From: Nostoc sp. CMAA1605
Lineage (GTDB): Bacteria; Cyanobacteriota; Cyanobacteriia; Cyanobacteriales; Nostocaceae
NCBI RefSeq assembly: GCF_021596505.1
Contig: NZ_PJIZ01000004.1
Coordinates: 1 to 64,000, forward strand
DNA: 64,000 nucleotides
Direction of reading: 5' to 3'
In this document: positions 19,386 through 29,469 of the stretch, one piece after another
How positions within the stretch are numbered: the first letter of the stretch is position 1
Layout: each line of letters starts with the position of its first letter
Made by a program: the position numbers and the translations under genes
Notes under the pieces: model-generated
The model's input: only the letters and a program-made list of their open reading frames with translations
Told to the model about the DNA's origin: nothing
The model's database searches: none

Positions 19386-20951
19386 ATGACAACCAACACA
19401 CATTATGACGTAATTATCATCGGAACTGGTGCAGGTGGCGGGACTTTAGCCTATCACCTCGCCCCCAGTGGCAAAAAGATTTTAATCCTAGAACGAGGAA
19501 AATTTCTACCCAGAGAAAAAGAAAACTGGAGTGCCTTAGAAGTTTATCAACTAGAACGATATCACACCCAAGAAAATTGGTACGATGTCAACGACAAACC
19601 CTTCCGTCCAGGAATGAATTATTGGGTGGGAGGTAACACCAAAGTTTATGGTGCAGCTTTACTGCGATTACGGGAACGCGATTTTGAGGAAGTAAAACAC
19701 AAAGATGGTATTTCCCCAGCATGGCCTTTAAAATATCCAGATTTTGAAGCTTATTACACTCAAGCCGAGCAGCTTTACGATGTTCACGGTCAAGATGGTC
19801 TTGATCCTACCGAGCCACCCCGCAGCATACCTTATCCCCATCCCCCAGTAAACCATGAACCGCGAATGCAGGAATTAGTCAATAGTCTCAAGCATGAGGC
19901 GGGATTAAGTCCTTTTCATCTCCCCTTGGGCTTAAAACTCAACGAAGTAGATAAAACTTTGGGGAACTGTATTCGATGTAATACCTGCGATGGTTTCCCC
20001 TGCTTAACTCAAGGTAAAGCTGATGCTGAAGTTAATTGCATCCAAAATATCCGCTATCAGCCCAATATCACTTTACTCACCGACACTAAAGTCACGCGTT
20101 TACATACTAGCCCTTCTGGGCGAGAAGTGACCAAAGTTGAAGCTGAAGTTAATGGGGAAACCCAATTTTTTACAGGCGATATTGTCGTTGTAGCTTGTGG
20201 TGCAATTAACTCCGCAGCATTATTGCTGTATTCTGCTAATGACCAACATCCCCAAGGATTAGCCAACAGTTCTGATCAGGTGGGACGCAACTTGATGAAG
20301 CATATTTGCACCGCAATGGTGCAACTCAATACAAAACTTAACCTTTCGGTATATCAAAAAACCATCGCCATTAGTGATTTTTACTGGGGCGAACCTGATT
20401 TTCCCTACCCGATGGGTTTGGTACAGAATACCGGCAATGTGCTAGCAGATATGCTCCCGGCTGAAGTGCCTAGCCTACTAGCCCCACTATTAAGACTCAG
20501 ACCAGAAGCAGAATTGAGAACCATCGCTGATCATACCGTAGGTTGGTGGTTGCAGACAGAAGATTTACCACAACCGCAAAATCGAGTGCGAGTCAAAGAG
20601 AATAAAGTTTATTTAGAGTATCAAATCAACAACCGCGAAGCAAGCGATCGCCTGACTCAACGCTGGGTAAATGTCCTCAAACAAGTTGATCGCGCAGAAC
20701 ATTGTATTCCCTTTAGTTTATACCCCCGCAATCTCATGCCTCTCCAGTCTGTAGGTCATCAATGCGGGACTTGTCGCTTTGGGGAAGATCCCGCAACATC
20801 GGTACTGGATTTAAATTGTCGCACCCATGATATTGATAATCTCTATGTTGTCGATAGCAGTTTCTTTCCTTCTAGTGCGGCTGTGAATCCCACACTGACT
20901 ATTATTGCTAATTCATTGCGGGTAGGTGATCACTTGTTAGCTAGATTATAG
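19386..20951 (+). CDS. GMC-family FAD-dependent oxidoreductase
   Basis: The 521-residue protein has an N-terminal FAD-binding Rossmann motif (GTGAGGGTLA near residues 13-22, ending in LERG). The C-terminal GMC signature includes GHQCGTCRFGEDPATSVLDLNCRTHD and VNPTLTIIANSLRVGDHL. The Cys-rich GNCIRCNTCDGFPC segment near 196-209 resembles that of bacterial GMC sugar or alcohol dehydrogenases. There is no signal peptide. It closes the same-strand carbohydrate run and may oxidise a sugar or polyol. The electron acceptor is unknown. A 276-bp spacer with repeats separates it from the MIP gene, so it may have its own promoter. Confidence 0.88.
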   Translation: MTTNTHYDVIIIGTGAGGGTLAYHLAPSGKKILILERGKFLPREKENWSALEVYQLERYHTQENWYDVNDKPFRPGMNYWVGGNTKVYGAALLRLRERDFEEVKHKDGISPAWPLKYPDFEAYYTQAEQLYDVHGQDGLDPTEPPRSIPYPHPPVNHEPRMQELVNSLKHEAGLSPFHLPLGLKLNEVDKTLGNCIRCNTCDGFPCLTQGKADAEVNCIQNIRYQPNITLLTDTKVTRLHTSPSGREVTKVEAEVNGETQFFTGDIVVVACGAINSAALLLYSANDQHPQGLANSSDQVGRNLMKHICTAMVQLNTKLNLSVYQKTIAISDFYWGEPDFPYPMGLVQNTGNVLADMLPAEVPSLLAPLLRLRPEAELRTIADHTVGWWLQTEDLPQPQNRVRVKENKVYLEYQINNREASDRLTQRWVNVLKQVDRAEHCIPFSLYPRNLMPLQSVGHQCGTCRFGEDPATSVLDLNCRTHDIDNLYVVDSSFFPSSAAVNPTLTIIANSLRVGDHLLARL

Positions 20952-21038
20952 GGGAGTGGTGAGTGGTGAGTGCTGAGTAATGAGTAATGAGTGAAGTTTT
21001 CTCCCCCTGCACCCCTGCACCCCTGCCTCCCCTACTCC
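20952..21038. repeat. Repeat-rich convergent spacer
   Basis: GAGTGGT/GAGTAAT units (20954-20990) and CCCCTGC units (21002-21035) lie between two convergent genes. Confidence 0.6.
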
Positions 21039-21039
21039 C

Positions 21040-24000
21040 CTAACTCTGAGGCTCAAATTCTTGGACAAACTCTGTTAAGAATCTAAAGGCCTTGAGAATA
21101 TAGGTAGTACAATCTCTGGGGGAAGTGTTGTAAAAATGTCGCCACGCACTGGCTTTATCTTCATCATAGCGATCGCCGCGTTCGGGATGTCCATCTAGCC
21201 AAGCTAAACGCACGGCATGACCAATTAATACATCCAATACAATATATTCTTCAATTTGCAGGGTGGGGTTTTTAGCGGCGATCGCAGCTAGTTCCATGAG
21301 TGCTTCAATGTTAACGTGGCGATATTCTGGGGCTTCAATTTTATTTAATAGATGTTCTACTAATAAAGCAAAATTCTTCTCCCCGGCTGTCATCTCAGAT
21401 AACATGACATCGCTTTCTAAACGATTGCGACGCTCTAATTTATCGCCAACCACTAAACCTTTACAATGGTGCATTAATAGCCAAACTTGCTGAAAGAAGT
21501 TTTTGGGGACGCGACTGAGTGCGCCTTCAGCTTGGCGGAAGCGTCGCCAACCACCCACAGGAATTTCCTGTACTTCTGTTTCTTCGGTAATCACAGGTAA
21601 CACTACCCAATCAATGTCACTTTCCTTTTGCTTAACGTGGAGTGATTCCTGCTGACGTAACAAACTACTCATCCCTGTGTATGCAGTCAATACTTGACGC
21701 AGACGGTTTTTCACTTCAAAGGGTGCAAGTTCCATTAACTTTTCATAGGCTTCATCTTGAGTGACGCGCAACTCTCGCGCTAGTTCGCTGGTAATTAATA
21801 AGATGAGATAACCCACTCTCAGGGTAAGTAATCCTTGAAATAATTCTGGCTCTGTTTTGATTAAGATGCCCAAGTAAATTAAAATTTCTTGAGTTAAGAC
21901 GCGATCGCGGATATCCTCACGACAGAAGTTATTAATCTTATCGAAAATTTCATTATGAGGCATGGGAACTGTAATTAGTGAGGCTTCACTATAAGCCCTA
22001 CCCACAGCAATTTGTTTACCCCTAACCAAAATACTTGTCACCGCATCCGATAAGCCAATATCCACCATTTGCAATAAACCAGCCGCCCGACGAACTACCG
22101 CCCAATGACCGTAATCCCCAGCTTTGGTGTACACTTCATTGAGTAAATAAGCCACCGTTACAGGGTGATCATTCCCCCCAAAGCCTGTATCAAATTCTAA
22201 TCCTTGCAAACGAGTCAAAGTCTGCAATAATTCAATTTGCTCATAGAGGTTTTCTGATGAACGCACAGATGACAATAAGAAACTCAAGTTAGTTTCACAT
22301 TCCATCTGGAATTCTTGAGTATGCCCTAAACGCCAGTTTTTACCAGGATGATATGCCAAATAATAGCAATGTGGTACAGCATTTTGCATAGCTAACTGCG
22401 TAAAATCACCTGCGGGGAGAAAGTCTATCCTTTGAATTCCCGCCGTTAGCATCAGTTGATTTAGCTTTCCTAGTTTAACTTTTACACCATTACAAACACC
22501 TTCTTTTAACTCCTGCATCAGTTCTAATAAAGCTTGAGAACCAGTTTCTAAAATGGTGTGTGTCAACATTAAAGTTAAAGTTGGACGACCTAAATCACTC
22601 CAATATTTTTGAATATATGCCAATTCGCTTCTAATTTGATCTACCAAAAAATGATAATCCAGCGTTAAATAAAACTGCTGTGAGTCTAGAAAGGATGGCA
22701 AAAATACCACTGTCTCGCCTTGAATCCGAAAAATTCGAGATGTAGTTAAACTCCGTAATCTTCTCGCTGGTCTCCCAGTTAACCCCAGTTTATCATTGCG
22801 CCCAATTTGAGTGTAAATATGGGAAAGTTCCCCTGCTTTTCTGACTTGAATTGGTTCTACTTGTTTGGGTGTTTGAGTTTCAATCCCATGTACTTCTAAC
22901 TCTAATTGTAAATCTTCGTCTTCGGCTAATAGAGCAATCTGCACTAAAGCTTCCCGATTTTTCCCGACACACAAATGTCTTCCCAACGGGTCAATATCAC
23001 CGATGGCTAATAACCCTTCACTCAACATTTGACCGAGAAAATATAGACTTTGCGCCCACACCAAGGGGATATTTTCATTCGGTAAGCGTGGCTGACTTTG
23101 AGGGACTAATTTTTCAGCCTCGACATTTTCCGCAGGCACATAATATAATTCTGGTAATAGCTGTAATCCGTCCCGTTCAACTAATAAATTGGCTAGACTT
23201 TCTTGGTAAAACTTCACGCGTTTTTTATCGCCACAAAATAACCCATCAAGGGCTAAATATGTGAAAAATAACGGCCATTCACATTCAATATGCTCAAATT
23301 GTTTCAATTCCCACGGTTCATAATGCAACCGTTGAGTATCTTCTAAAACCGTTTGATGTCCATCCCGCAAAAAGCGTTTGCAACCGTATTTTCCTTGGAG
23401 TTTATTAATAATATCGTTGAGTGTGCGTTCTCTTAACTGCACATCTTCGACAGCAAAAGCCGGATAGCTAATAATACTTAATAAAGCCGCATCAATTTCT
23501 TTTGATGCCGATTCTCTCGGTAATAATGATTCTAAAGTAATCCGAGCGCGAGCAATTTCATCTGGTAATACGTGAATTACAGAAGCTTGACTTCCCCTGA
23601 CTCCAAATAAATCTAGTCCGTTGATAGCTTCTAGTGCGGCTTTCGCCATCCCCATCGAACTAGCGTTTAATTCTGCGTTCCCATGATTGATTTTATTTCC
23701 CCGTTCCCAAATGCCATAATCGGGGGTGCGATAGGCGCGTCCAATGTAGTAAACCAGGTTTTGAACAAAATTAACTTCATCAATTGTATAAACTATCTGC
23801 AACCCAGAGGCAGTCATTTGTGCCAGCATCAATAAAAATATTGATGTCGCATCTAATTGCAGATGTCCCCATTCATCATCACCAACGACAATATCGCCAG
23901 TTGCTGTATTGTATTTGGCGTGTAAGCCATCTAGAAGTGATTGTGTGTGTTTAAATTGTTCGACTTTGTGGGCTTGTCGCATCATCGCAAACAATAATCC

Positions 24001-24267
24001 ACGCATCAACTTAATCACACTGTGTTCCAATTCATAGGTGCGCCCTTTATCTTCATCTACCTTACGATATGCCAGGGCTAAACCCCAAACCGCCAAGATA
24101 CTATAAACATTATCTCTCACCCAAGCATCTGTATAATCACCGTGGGCTGTTATAGCGGTGCTGGCTGGTAACAAACCGGTAATAGGATTTTGACGCATCA
24201 AAATGATGCTTTTGATTTGCTGGTAGTAATACTCCAGACGGGCTTGTGATGTGTTGGCTGTTGTCAT
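21040..24267 (-). CDS. Phosphorylase kinase alpha/beta-like, GH15-related protein
   Basis: The protein is about 1075 residues from the ATG at 24267 (MTTANTSQARLEYYYQQIK); an upstream in-frame ATG at 24318 adds 17 atypical residues. The N-terminal part (PITGLLPASTAITAHGDYTDAWVRDNVYSILAVWGLALAYRK) is the hallmark of the phosphorylase kinase regulatory-subunit/GH15 (alpha/alpha)6 family. The C-terminal part resembles the phosphorylase kinase C-terminal domain. In animals this fold is regulatory. In cyanobacteria the family is conserved but its function is poorly known, with glycogen or sugar metabolism likely. It is cytoplasmic. It converges with the carbohydrate run and is probably functionally related. 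Confidence 0.85.
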   Translation of the reverse strand: MTTANTSQARLEYYYQQIKSIILMRQNPITGLLPASTAITAHGDYTDAWVRDNVYSILAVWGLALAYRKVDEDKGRTYELEHSVIKLMRGLLFAMMRQAHKVEQFKHTQSLLDGLHAKYNTATGDIVVGDDEWGHLQLDATSIFLLMLAQMTASGLQIVYTIDEVNFVQNLVYYIGRAYRTPDYGIWERGNKINHGNAELNASSMGMAKAALEAINGLDLFGVRGSQASVIHVLPDEIARARITLESLLPRESASKEIDAALLSIISYPAFAVEDVQLRERTLNDIINKLQGKYGCKRFLRDGHQTVLEDTQRLHYEPWELKQFEHIECEWPLFFTYLALDGLFCGDKKRVKFYQESLANLLVERDGLQLLPELYYVPAENVEAEKLVPQSQPRLPNENIPLVWAQSLYFLGQMLSEGLLAIGDIDPLGRHLCVGKNREALVQIALLAEDEDLQLELEVHGIETQTPKQVEPIQVRKAGELSHIYTQIGRNDKLGLTGRPARRLRSLTTSRIFRIQGETVVFLPSFLDSQQFYLTLDYHFLVDQIRSELAYIQKYWSDLGRPTLTLMLTHTILETGSQALLELMQELKEGVCNGVKVKLGKLNQLMLTAGIQRIDFLPAGDFTQLAMQNAVPHCYYLAYHPGKNWRLGHTQEFQMECETNLSFLLSSVRSSENLYEQIELLQTLTRLQGLEFDTGFGGNDHPVTVAYLLNEVYTKAGDYGHWAVVRRAAGLLQMVDIGLSDAVTSILVRGKQIAVGRAYSEASLITVPMPHNEIFDKINNFCREDIRDRVLTQEILIYLGILIKTEPELFQGLLTLRVGYLILLITSELARELRVTQDEAYEKLMELAPFEVKNRLRQVLTAYTGMSSLLRQQESLHVKQKESDIDWVVLPVITEETEVQEIPVGGWRRFRQAEGALSRVPKNFFQQVWLLMHHCKGLVVGDKLERRNRLESDVMLSEMTAGEKNFALLVEHLLNKIEAPEYRHVNIEALMELAAIAAKNPTLQIEEYIVLDVLIGHAVRLAWLDGHPERGDRYDEDKASAWRHFYNTSPRDCTTYILKAFRFLTEFVQEFEPQS

Positions 24268-24527
24268 AATTTTATTAATAGCACCTTGCGGAATAGCACC
24301 CTGTAGCCGTGAAGTCAATTATGTCAGCCAAGCCAAAACAAGTTCTGTCATGGTCAATGCTACAGCTAGCTGAGGGTGTGGAGAATTTATTATTATCTCG
24401 CGTTAATGAGCATTTAATTGCAAAATTGTGAAGTAATTATAACTGAAATCTAAAAAATTTGTGAAATCTTTACCAATGATAATAAACATTGATACCAGAT
24501 TTTTACATCTCTTTAGTTATATATAAG

Positions 24528-24702
24528 ACAATACAGTTCAGTTAAGAAAACAGTTTGTAGTGTACCCCTCCGGGGAAGCAAGCTACGCGCAAGCGTGTCG
24601 TAGAGAGGACTTTAGTCCTCGTCTAAGGACTGAAGTCCTTACTACGAACTTTTTCTTACTTCACAAACCCCAAATGTTAGGTTTAGCTGAACCGTATTGA
24701 TA
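24528..24702. repeat. Nested palindromic repeat (GTAGT...ACTAC family)
   Basis: The outer arms CAATACAGTTCAGTTAA and TTAGCTGAACCGTATTG are near-inverted copies. Inside lie TTTGTAGT ... ACTACGAA arms and an inner AGGACTTTAGTCCT ... AGGACTGAAGTCCT core. The inner unit recurs at 39450-39506 and 43910-44090, so it is a dispersed, foldable repeat family, possibly a non-autonomous element. Confidence 0.65.
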
Positions 24703-24817
24703 CATAAGACACCAAACAGATGTTTCCTAGTATCCGCAAGCACAAAGTCTATCAACGAGATTGTGAATTGGGTGAGCTGTGTGTAAGTGAATTAATATAA
24801 GTATGAGGATATGAGTT

Positions 24818-24952
24818 ATGTCTCTACGCTATAACCAAAATCAAGCTCCGCTACTCAAGGTAGTTTATTCCCAGGTGAAAGTCAACGGCAAGCTGGAGTT
24901 AGTACCTTTAGAACTGTATGCAGATGGTTCACTCAAGCGGTCTGTTGTGTGA
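24818..24952 (+). CDS. Small hypothetical protein, 44 residues
   Basis: The short ORF runs from ATG 24818 to TGA 24952, beginning MSLRYNQNQAPLL and ending GSLKRSVV. A GAGGA Shine-Dalgarno sequence lies 8 nt upstream. The composition is ordinary, with no membrane segment or signal. The alternating hydrophobic pattern in the middle (KVVYSQVKVNGKLELVPLELY) looks like beta-strands. It stands alone in an 800-bp spacer. I do not recognise the family, but the RBS and composition support a real gene. Confidence 0.5.
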   Translation: MSLRYNQNQAPLLKVVYSQVKVNGKLELVPLELYADGSLKRSVV

Positions 24953-25117
24953 GTTTAAGGTAATGTGGTACTGTTCCCTATTCCCTAGCATCACTAAAGG
25001 ACTTTTTCAGCCAGTCCTAATACCAATTCTCTATGAAGTTGCGCCAAATAAATCATGTAGAGACGTTGTATGCAACGTCTCTACAGTGCATCTTCATCAA
25101 GAAACGGTATAACTAAG

Positions 25118-28100
25118 TTAAACTTCTATAAAATCAGCAGCAGTGACATTACTGGCATCTTCACCTAGTAAAACTGCTAACAACTTGTTGTTATTTCCAT
25201 CATTCCAACTAATGAATGTCGTCTTGAGGAGACTATTGATAGTTAGTTGTCCGAAGGATATACCAGATAAGCCAATCAAGTCTTGACCATCATTAAAATC
25301 AATGATGGTATCTTTACCAGTCAGAGGTGACAGGACAAAGATATCACTTCCCTGACCGCCAGTGAGGATATTTATCCCTGCGCCACCATTGAGAATATCA
25401 TCCCCATTACCGCCTACCAATAGATCATTGCCATTGCTTCCCAGTAAGGTATCATTGCCATTACCGCCAGAGACGCTATCTGAACCGATACCACCATTAA
25501 AGATATCGTTACCGCCTCCTAAATCAACGACGGAATTGGCGTAATTACCTAGCAGAGTGACAATATCATTACCATCACTTGAATTGTTGCTAACAGGTTC
25601 GTCACCCTTCAAGTTCAGGAAGAAACGTGAGTTATTCATGGTGATGGTGATGATATCATCGCCGTAACCGCCAGTGATTTTACCGTCGGAACGGGGTGCG
25701 TCTTGAGAATTGCTGTTGTTGTCCCAACTGGGGGCAAAATTTACGGTAATAGTGTCGTTACCGAGTCCACCATGCGCCCCAAAAACGCCATCAGGGTCGA
25801 TAATTGTATCATTGCCATCGCCACCAAATAGGTGATCGCCATTTCCTAAACCACCATTAATACTGTCGTTACCGCCTTGTCCAGCAATGAAGTCATTACC
25901 TGCTAAACCGTTCATTACTTCATTGCGGTCAGTCCCGATTAAATTATCGGCGTTGGTTGTACCATTGATGATGATGGGTAAGTAAAAACGCGCCACTAAG
26001 GGGTCATGGTCGCTAACTTGGTCAGCAAATTCCGAGTTGACATGGACAATATCGAATTCCGCAGAGGTGCTGAGGTTATTACTAACTAAAATGTGATCTA
26101 GTGTTTGGGCGTTACCATCAAAGTTGTAGCTGTAACGTTCATTAACTGGGAGACTATTCACCAAGTTAGTTAAACCTGCACTTTCTAGCACCGCTAAGGG
26201 TGCAGAGAATTGAAAATCATTTAAATCTCCGGCAACAACTATATTGGCATTGGGATCTACAGCCAGAATATCTGCAACAAAATTTTTTAATTCTTGTGCT
26301 TGTTGCAATCGTTGTACTTCTGAAGTTAGCGTTGGTGCTTGGAAACGACCAAATAAGGGTTGATCCCCACCTTTGGAATTGAAATGATTGGCGATGACAA
26401 AGACTTTATTCCCGTTAAATAAAAACTCGCCCACCAGAGGTTTACGACTATTGGCAAAGGCATTACCATCTGATAAATCAGTGTCGAGAATTCTTCCTGG
26501 ACTGCTAGAAAGTTCGGGAGTTCCACCCACATTATTCACTGTGGTATCTGTAGTTGCACTACCACCAGGAATATCCACAAAATCAACGCGATTAGGGTTA
26601 AATAAGAAGCCAACGCGGATATTTCCCCCAGGTTCGCCGCCATCTTGGTTATTTTCTGGGTTAACCTGGCGAAATTCGTAAGTGGGGCCACCAGCAGATG
26701 CGATCGCATTAATTAATGTCTGCAATGTGACATCAGCATCAACTACACCGTTATTAGTCGCCCCATTATTGTCTTGAATTTCAACTAAGTTGATAATGTC
26801 GGGGGATTTGAGATTATTGACGATAATCTCTGCAATTGCGTCAAATCTTGCGCCGTCGCTGAGGTCGAGGTTTTCCACGTTGAAACTAGCAACGGTAAGT
26901 TGGTCGGGATTGGTGCTAGTTAAATTAGTAACATCCCGTTGTAAGCTGCTGGGGTTAGCGATGGCGATGGGTGATGTGGGGAGGACTTCATAGTTATTAA
27001 AATCATAGCTAACTACCCCAGTGATGTTGCTGAATTGCGTACCTGTGTCAACTGAGGGTGACGTAAATATCGCTGGGATGTCATCGATTTGGATGCGTTC
27101 TGGATTAAAGTCACCTTCACTAATGGTAATACCGCCTCTGGAATTTAATCCTGTAGCTTCTGCACCATTATTTGCCAAAACCCAGATTTCCCCAAAGTTA
27201 TTGGTAGGACTAACTGCTACAGGGTTGGGAATCTCTACTAACATTCCTTCTAAACTTTCGTAGAAGTCGATTCCTTCAACTGTGGGGTCGAAATCACCAC
27301 CTGTTTCTACATTCCCTGGGGTGGTGAAGTCGTTGTTAATGACTGTCGTGGGTGGAGTGCGATCGCTGCCAATAACGGTAGGATTAATGGTAGTTGTAGG
27401 TGCAGTAGTCCAAGGTGTGATGTTTAAGGACTGTACCGCCGAATCATTGAGAATTTGCGTAACCGTTAAGTTTACCTGGTTATTTCCAGGCCGAAACTCA
27501 CTCACTGTTCCAGAAACTAAAATTGCTTCTCCGATAGTTCTGGCTGTACGCAGGGGGGAATTAGCACCAGTGAAAACGAAAATCCCTTCGGAGGTACTGA
27601 CATCATTATCAGGAGAAGGGTCTTGGAGATAGAAACCGTTACTCGTGATGGCTGTGACAATTCCTGGTACGTTAATTACTGCGACTCTATCAGTTGCAGA
27701 GGTTAACAAAGGAGAAATGTGGGTTGCGCCTTGAATGTCATGGATACGAATATTTCCAGGGGTAACGTCATTGTCTGTAATGTTGACACTAACATTAGGA
27801 ATATTCAGATTAGAGTAATTTAGATCACTGCTATTGATAGTGTGGGTGATGACACCTGTATGGGGTGAAGCTTCGCTATTAGCATCATCAATCGCTCTGA
27901 CAGTAATTGTGGCAGGATTTGTATTATTGAGGGAAATAGAGACAGAGTTAAAAAAGTCTGTGCCATTAACGCTAACTTCTGTTTGTCCATCAGCCGTAAT
28001 TGTAATATTTACCGGACTAGTTGGCGCAGTCTTTAAGGCAATAGTGTAGCTATCAGTCGTTTGTCCAGCCTCATTTACATCAGTGCTATTTCCTGACTGA

Positions 28101-28756
28101 GTGATTGTCACCCCAGGCGCAATCACCACAGAAGAACGTAGACTGTTAATGAAAGTTGTGTTATTGCCACCATTCGGTTGACCGGGTGTAGTGGCAGCAA
28201 TGGGAATTCCTGTTGTCCAGTTAGCGGTATTAGTTACGCCTGTTGCATCTGAATTGAGGGCATAACCTGTATTGTTAGTGCTAGAACCAAAATTCACGTT
28301 AACTGCGCTGGTAAATGTCCCGTTACCAGTACCGATATCCACTGCAAAACCATCGGCGGAAATCGTCGCGCCAGTATTGTTAGTATCCACCCAGACAATA
28401 TCATCAGCCGCGATATCTCCGTTATTACCACTGTTAGCATTGGGGAGAAACACACCACCAGCATTCAGCCGGATATTCCAATCACCACCAGTGGGATTGT
28501 AGGATGTATCTTGAGTAAAAGCAGTTGTCCCGCCTATGGTAATAATCGTACCAGCTTGGAAAACTGGGGCAATAGAACCCATGTTAGTGAAATCATAAGC
28601 AGAAAACTTAGCAGTTTTGGCGGCGGTAGAATCACCCACAAAAAAAGACTCAAGCTGTGCAGCAGTTAAGTCTTCTAGTAACAAAAGTTCAATAAATTCA
28701 TCCCCAGTGGTGAGAGTGCTGCCACGGTAAAATTCATTAATGATAATTTTTGCCAT
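25118..28756 (-). CDS. Secreted multidomain nuclease: endonuclease/exonuclease/phosphatase domain plus RTX repeats
   Basis: The 1212-residue protein has, in order, a lamin-tail-like N-terminal domain (about 1-210, IIINEFYRG), a Calx-beta-like domain (about 215-330), an OB-fold region (about 335-460, GFYLQDPSPDND) typical of ExeM/NucH-like nucleases and an EEP catalytic domain (about 625-930). The last contains ASFNVENL, VEIQDNNG, VAGDLNDFQ and VSDHDPLVARF. RTX calcium-binding nonapeptides follow (about 940-1150, GGNGNDTLLG type), then a C-terminal secretion-like segment. There is no N-terminal signal peptide; RTX proteins leave by a type I system. It is a probable extracellular DNase or phosphatase for scavenging nucleic acids or phosphate. 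Confidence 0.88.
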   Translation of the reverse strand: MAKIIINEFYRGSTLTTGDEFIELLLLEDLTAAQLESFFVGDSTAAKTAKFSAYDFTNMGSIAPVFQAGTIITIGGTTAFTQDTSYNPTGGDWNIRLNAGGVFLPNANSGNNGDIAADDIVWVDTNNTGATISADGFAVDIGTGNGTFTSAVNVNFGSSTNNTGYALNSDATGVTNTANWTTGIPIAATTPGQPNGGNNTTFINSLRSSVVIAPGVTITQSGNSTDVNEAGQTTDSYTIALKTAPTSPVNITITADGQTEVSVNGTDFFNSVSISLNNTNPATITVRAIDDANSEASPHTGVITHTINSSDLNYSNLNIPNVSVNITDNDVTPGNIRIHDIQGATHISPLLTSATDRVAVINVPGIVTAITSNGFYLQDPSPDNDVSTSEGIFVFTGANSPLRTARTIGEAILVSGTVSEFRPGNNQVNLTVTQILNDSAVQSLNITPWTTAPTTTINPTVIGSDRTPPTTVINNDFTTPGNVETGGDFDPTVEGIDFYESLEGMLVEIPNPVAVSPTNNFGEIWVLANNGAEATGLNSRGGITISEGDFNPERIQIDDIPAIFTSPSVDTGTQFSNITGVVSYDFNNYEVLPTSPIAIANPSSLQRDVTNLTSTNPDQLTVASFNVENLDLSDGARFDAIAEIIVNNLKSPDIINLVEIQDNNGATNNGVVDADVTLQTLINAIASAGGPTYEFRQVNPENNQDGGEPGGNIRVGFLFNPNRVDFVDIPGGSATTDTTVNNVGGTPELSSSPGRILDTDLSDGNAFANSRKPLVGEFLFNGNKVFVIANHFNSKGGDQPLFGRFQAPTLTSEVQRLQQAQELKNFVADILAVDPNANIVVAGDLNDFQFSAPLAVLESAGLTNLVNSLPVNERYSYNFDGNAQTLDHILVSNNLSTSAEFDIVHVNSEFADQVSDHDPLVARFYLPIIINGTTNADNLIGTDRNEVMNGLAGNDFIAGQGGNDSINGGLGNGDHLFGGDGNDTIIDPDGVFGAHGGLGNDTITVNFAPSWDNNSNSQDAPRSDGKITGGYGDDIITITMNNSRFFLNLKGDEPVSNNSSDGNDIVTLLGNYANSVVDLGGGNDIFNGGIGSDSVSGGNGNDTLLGSNGNDLLVGGNGDDILNGGAGINILTGGQGSDIFVLSPLTGKDTIIDFNDGQDLIGLSGISFGQLTINSLLKTTFISWNDGNNNKLLAVLLGEDASNVTAADFIEV

Positions 28757-28857
28757 ACTTTTACCTTTAATTGTTAACTCATCCCCGTATTTTTAAGGAA
28801 TTTTGCTTAACTCAAGGTAAAGATGAAGTAGGCATCTGTTTAAGCAACAAAAATAAC

Positions 28858-28900
28858 AAAACCCCAACTTTCTTCACAAGTTGAGGATTCGGTTTTTCTC
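28858..28900 (-). terminator. Terminator after the acidic-protein gene
   Basis: CCCCAACTT (28862-28870) pairs with AAGTTGAGG (28878-28886). Read on the minus strand the stem is followed by GGTTTTGTTATTT. It lies just downstream of the gene at 28951 and separates it from the nuclease gene. Confidence 0.6.
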
Positions 28901-28950
28901 AAGAGTTGAGACTTAATTAGCTAGCAAATTACACAAAAACACCAGGTGAT

Positions 28951-29469
28951 TTAATTTGAGCCTCCCATCAGCACTGTTTCATCATCGTCATCATCATCTA
29001 AATATTCTTCCTCATCTGGTTCTTGGAAAGCGGCAATTACTTCTTCAATAATTTCCTGTGCTTCTTCTTCCTCCAGTTTTAAAGCTTCCTGGAGTTTTTT
29101 CAGGTAAGGCTGTTTGGCGGCGGGGACTACTAGTTCCTCTTCATCTATGAGTATAACTACAGCTGCTGCAAAACCATCCCAAACCATTTCTTCGGGTAAA
29201 GATTGAGTGGCTGTCTTTAACAAAGTACCAACTCCTTGTTCTGTGGCAATTGCTAGGAGTCCATCCACAGTTTCAATGATTTCATCTTCAGAATATTCTG
29301 CAAATACCTCAAACTCCCAAAGAAGACCTGCTAAACCGTCAGCATCCACCTCTTCAATTGTAGAATCAGCGATCGCGGTTGCAACTGCGATCGCCGCTAC
29401 AGCTTCCTCTGCATTCAATGGTTCTGCTGTGGCGTTTTTCGCCTCAAAAATCTGATCATAATTGCTCAT
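28951..29469 (-). CDS. Highly acidic TerB-like protein
   Basis: The 172-residue protein is very rich in Glu, Asp and Ala. The helical body (AVAAIAVATAIADSTIEEVDADGL, then WEFEVFAEYSEDEIIETVDGLLAIA) looks like the TerB-like (tellurite resistance B) helical domain found in many cyanobacteria. The tail has a DDDDDDE run followed by a TVLMGGSN end. The acidic runs could bind cations. There is no signal peptide. The family call is by pattern only. A 1.6-kb upstream spacer may hold a complex promoter. Confidence 0.55.
   Translation of the reverse strand: MSNYDQIFEAKNATAEPLNAEEAVAAIAVATAIADSTIEEVDADGLAGLLWEFEVFAEYSEDEIIETVDGLLAIATEQGVGTLLKTATQSLPEEMVWDGFAAAVVILIDEEELVVPAAKQPYLKKLQEALKLEEEEAQEIIEEVIAAFQEPDEEEYLDDDDDDETVLMGGSN

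Noticed and set aside
26388-27632. Plus-strand ORFs inside the RTX nuclease gene
   Set aside because: Shadows of the repetitive, Gly/Asn/Asp-rich coding sequence.
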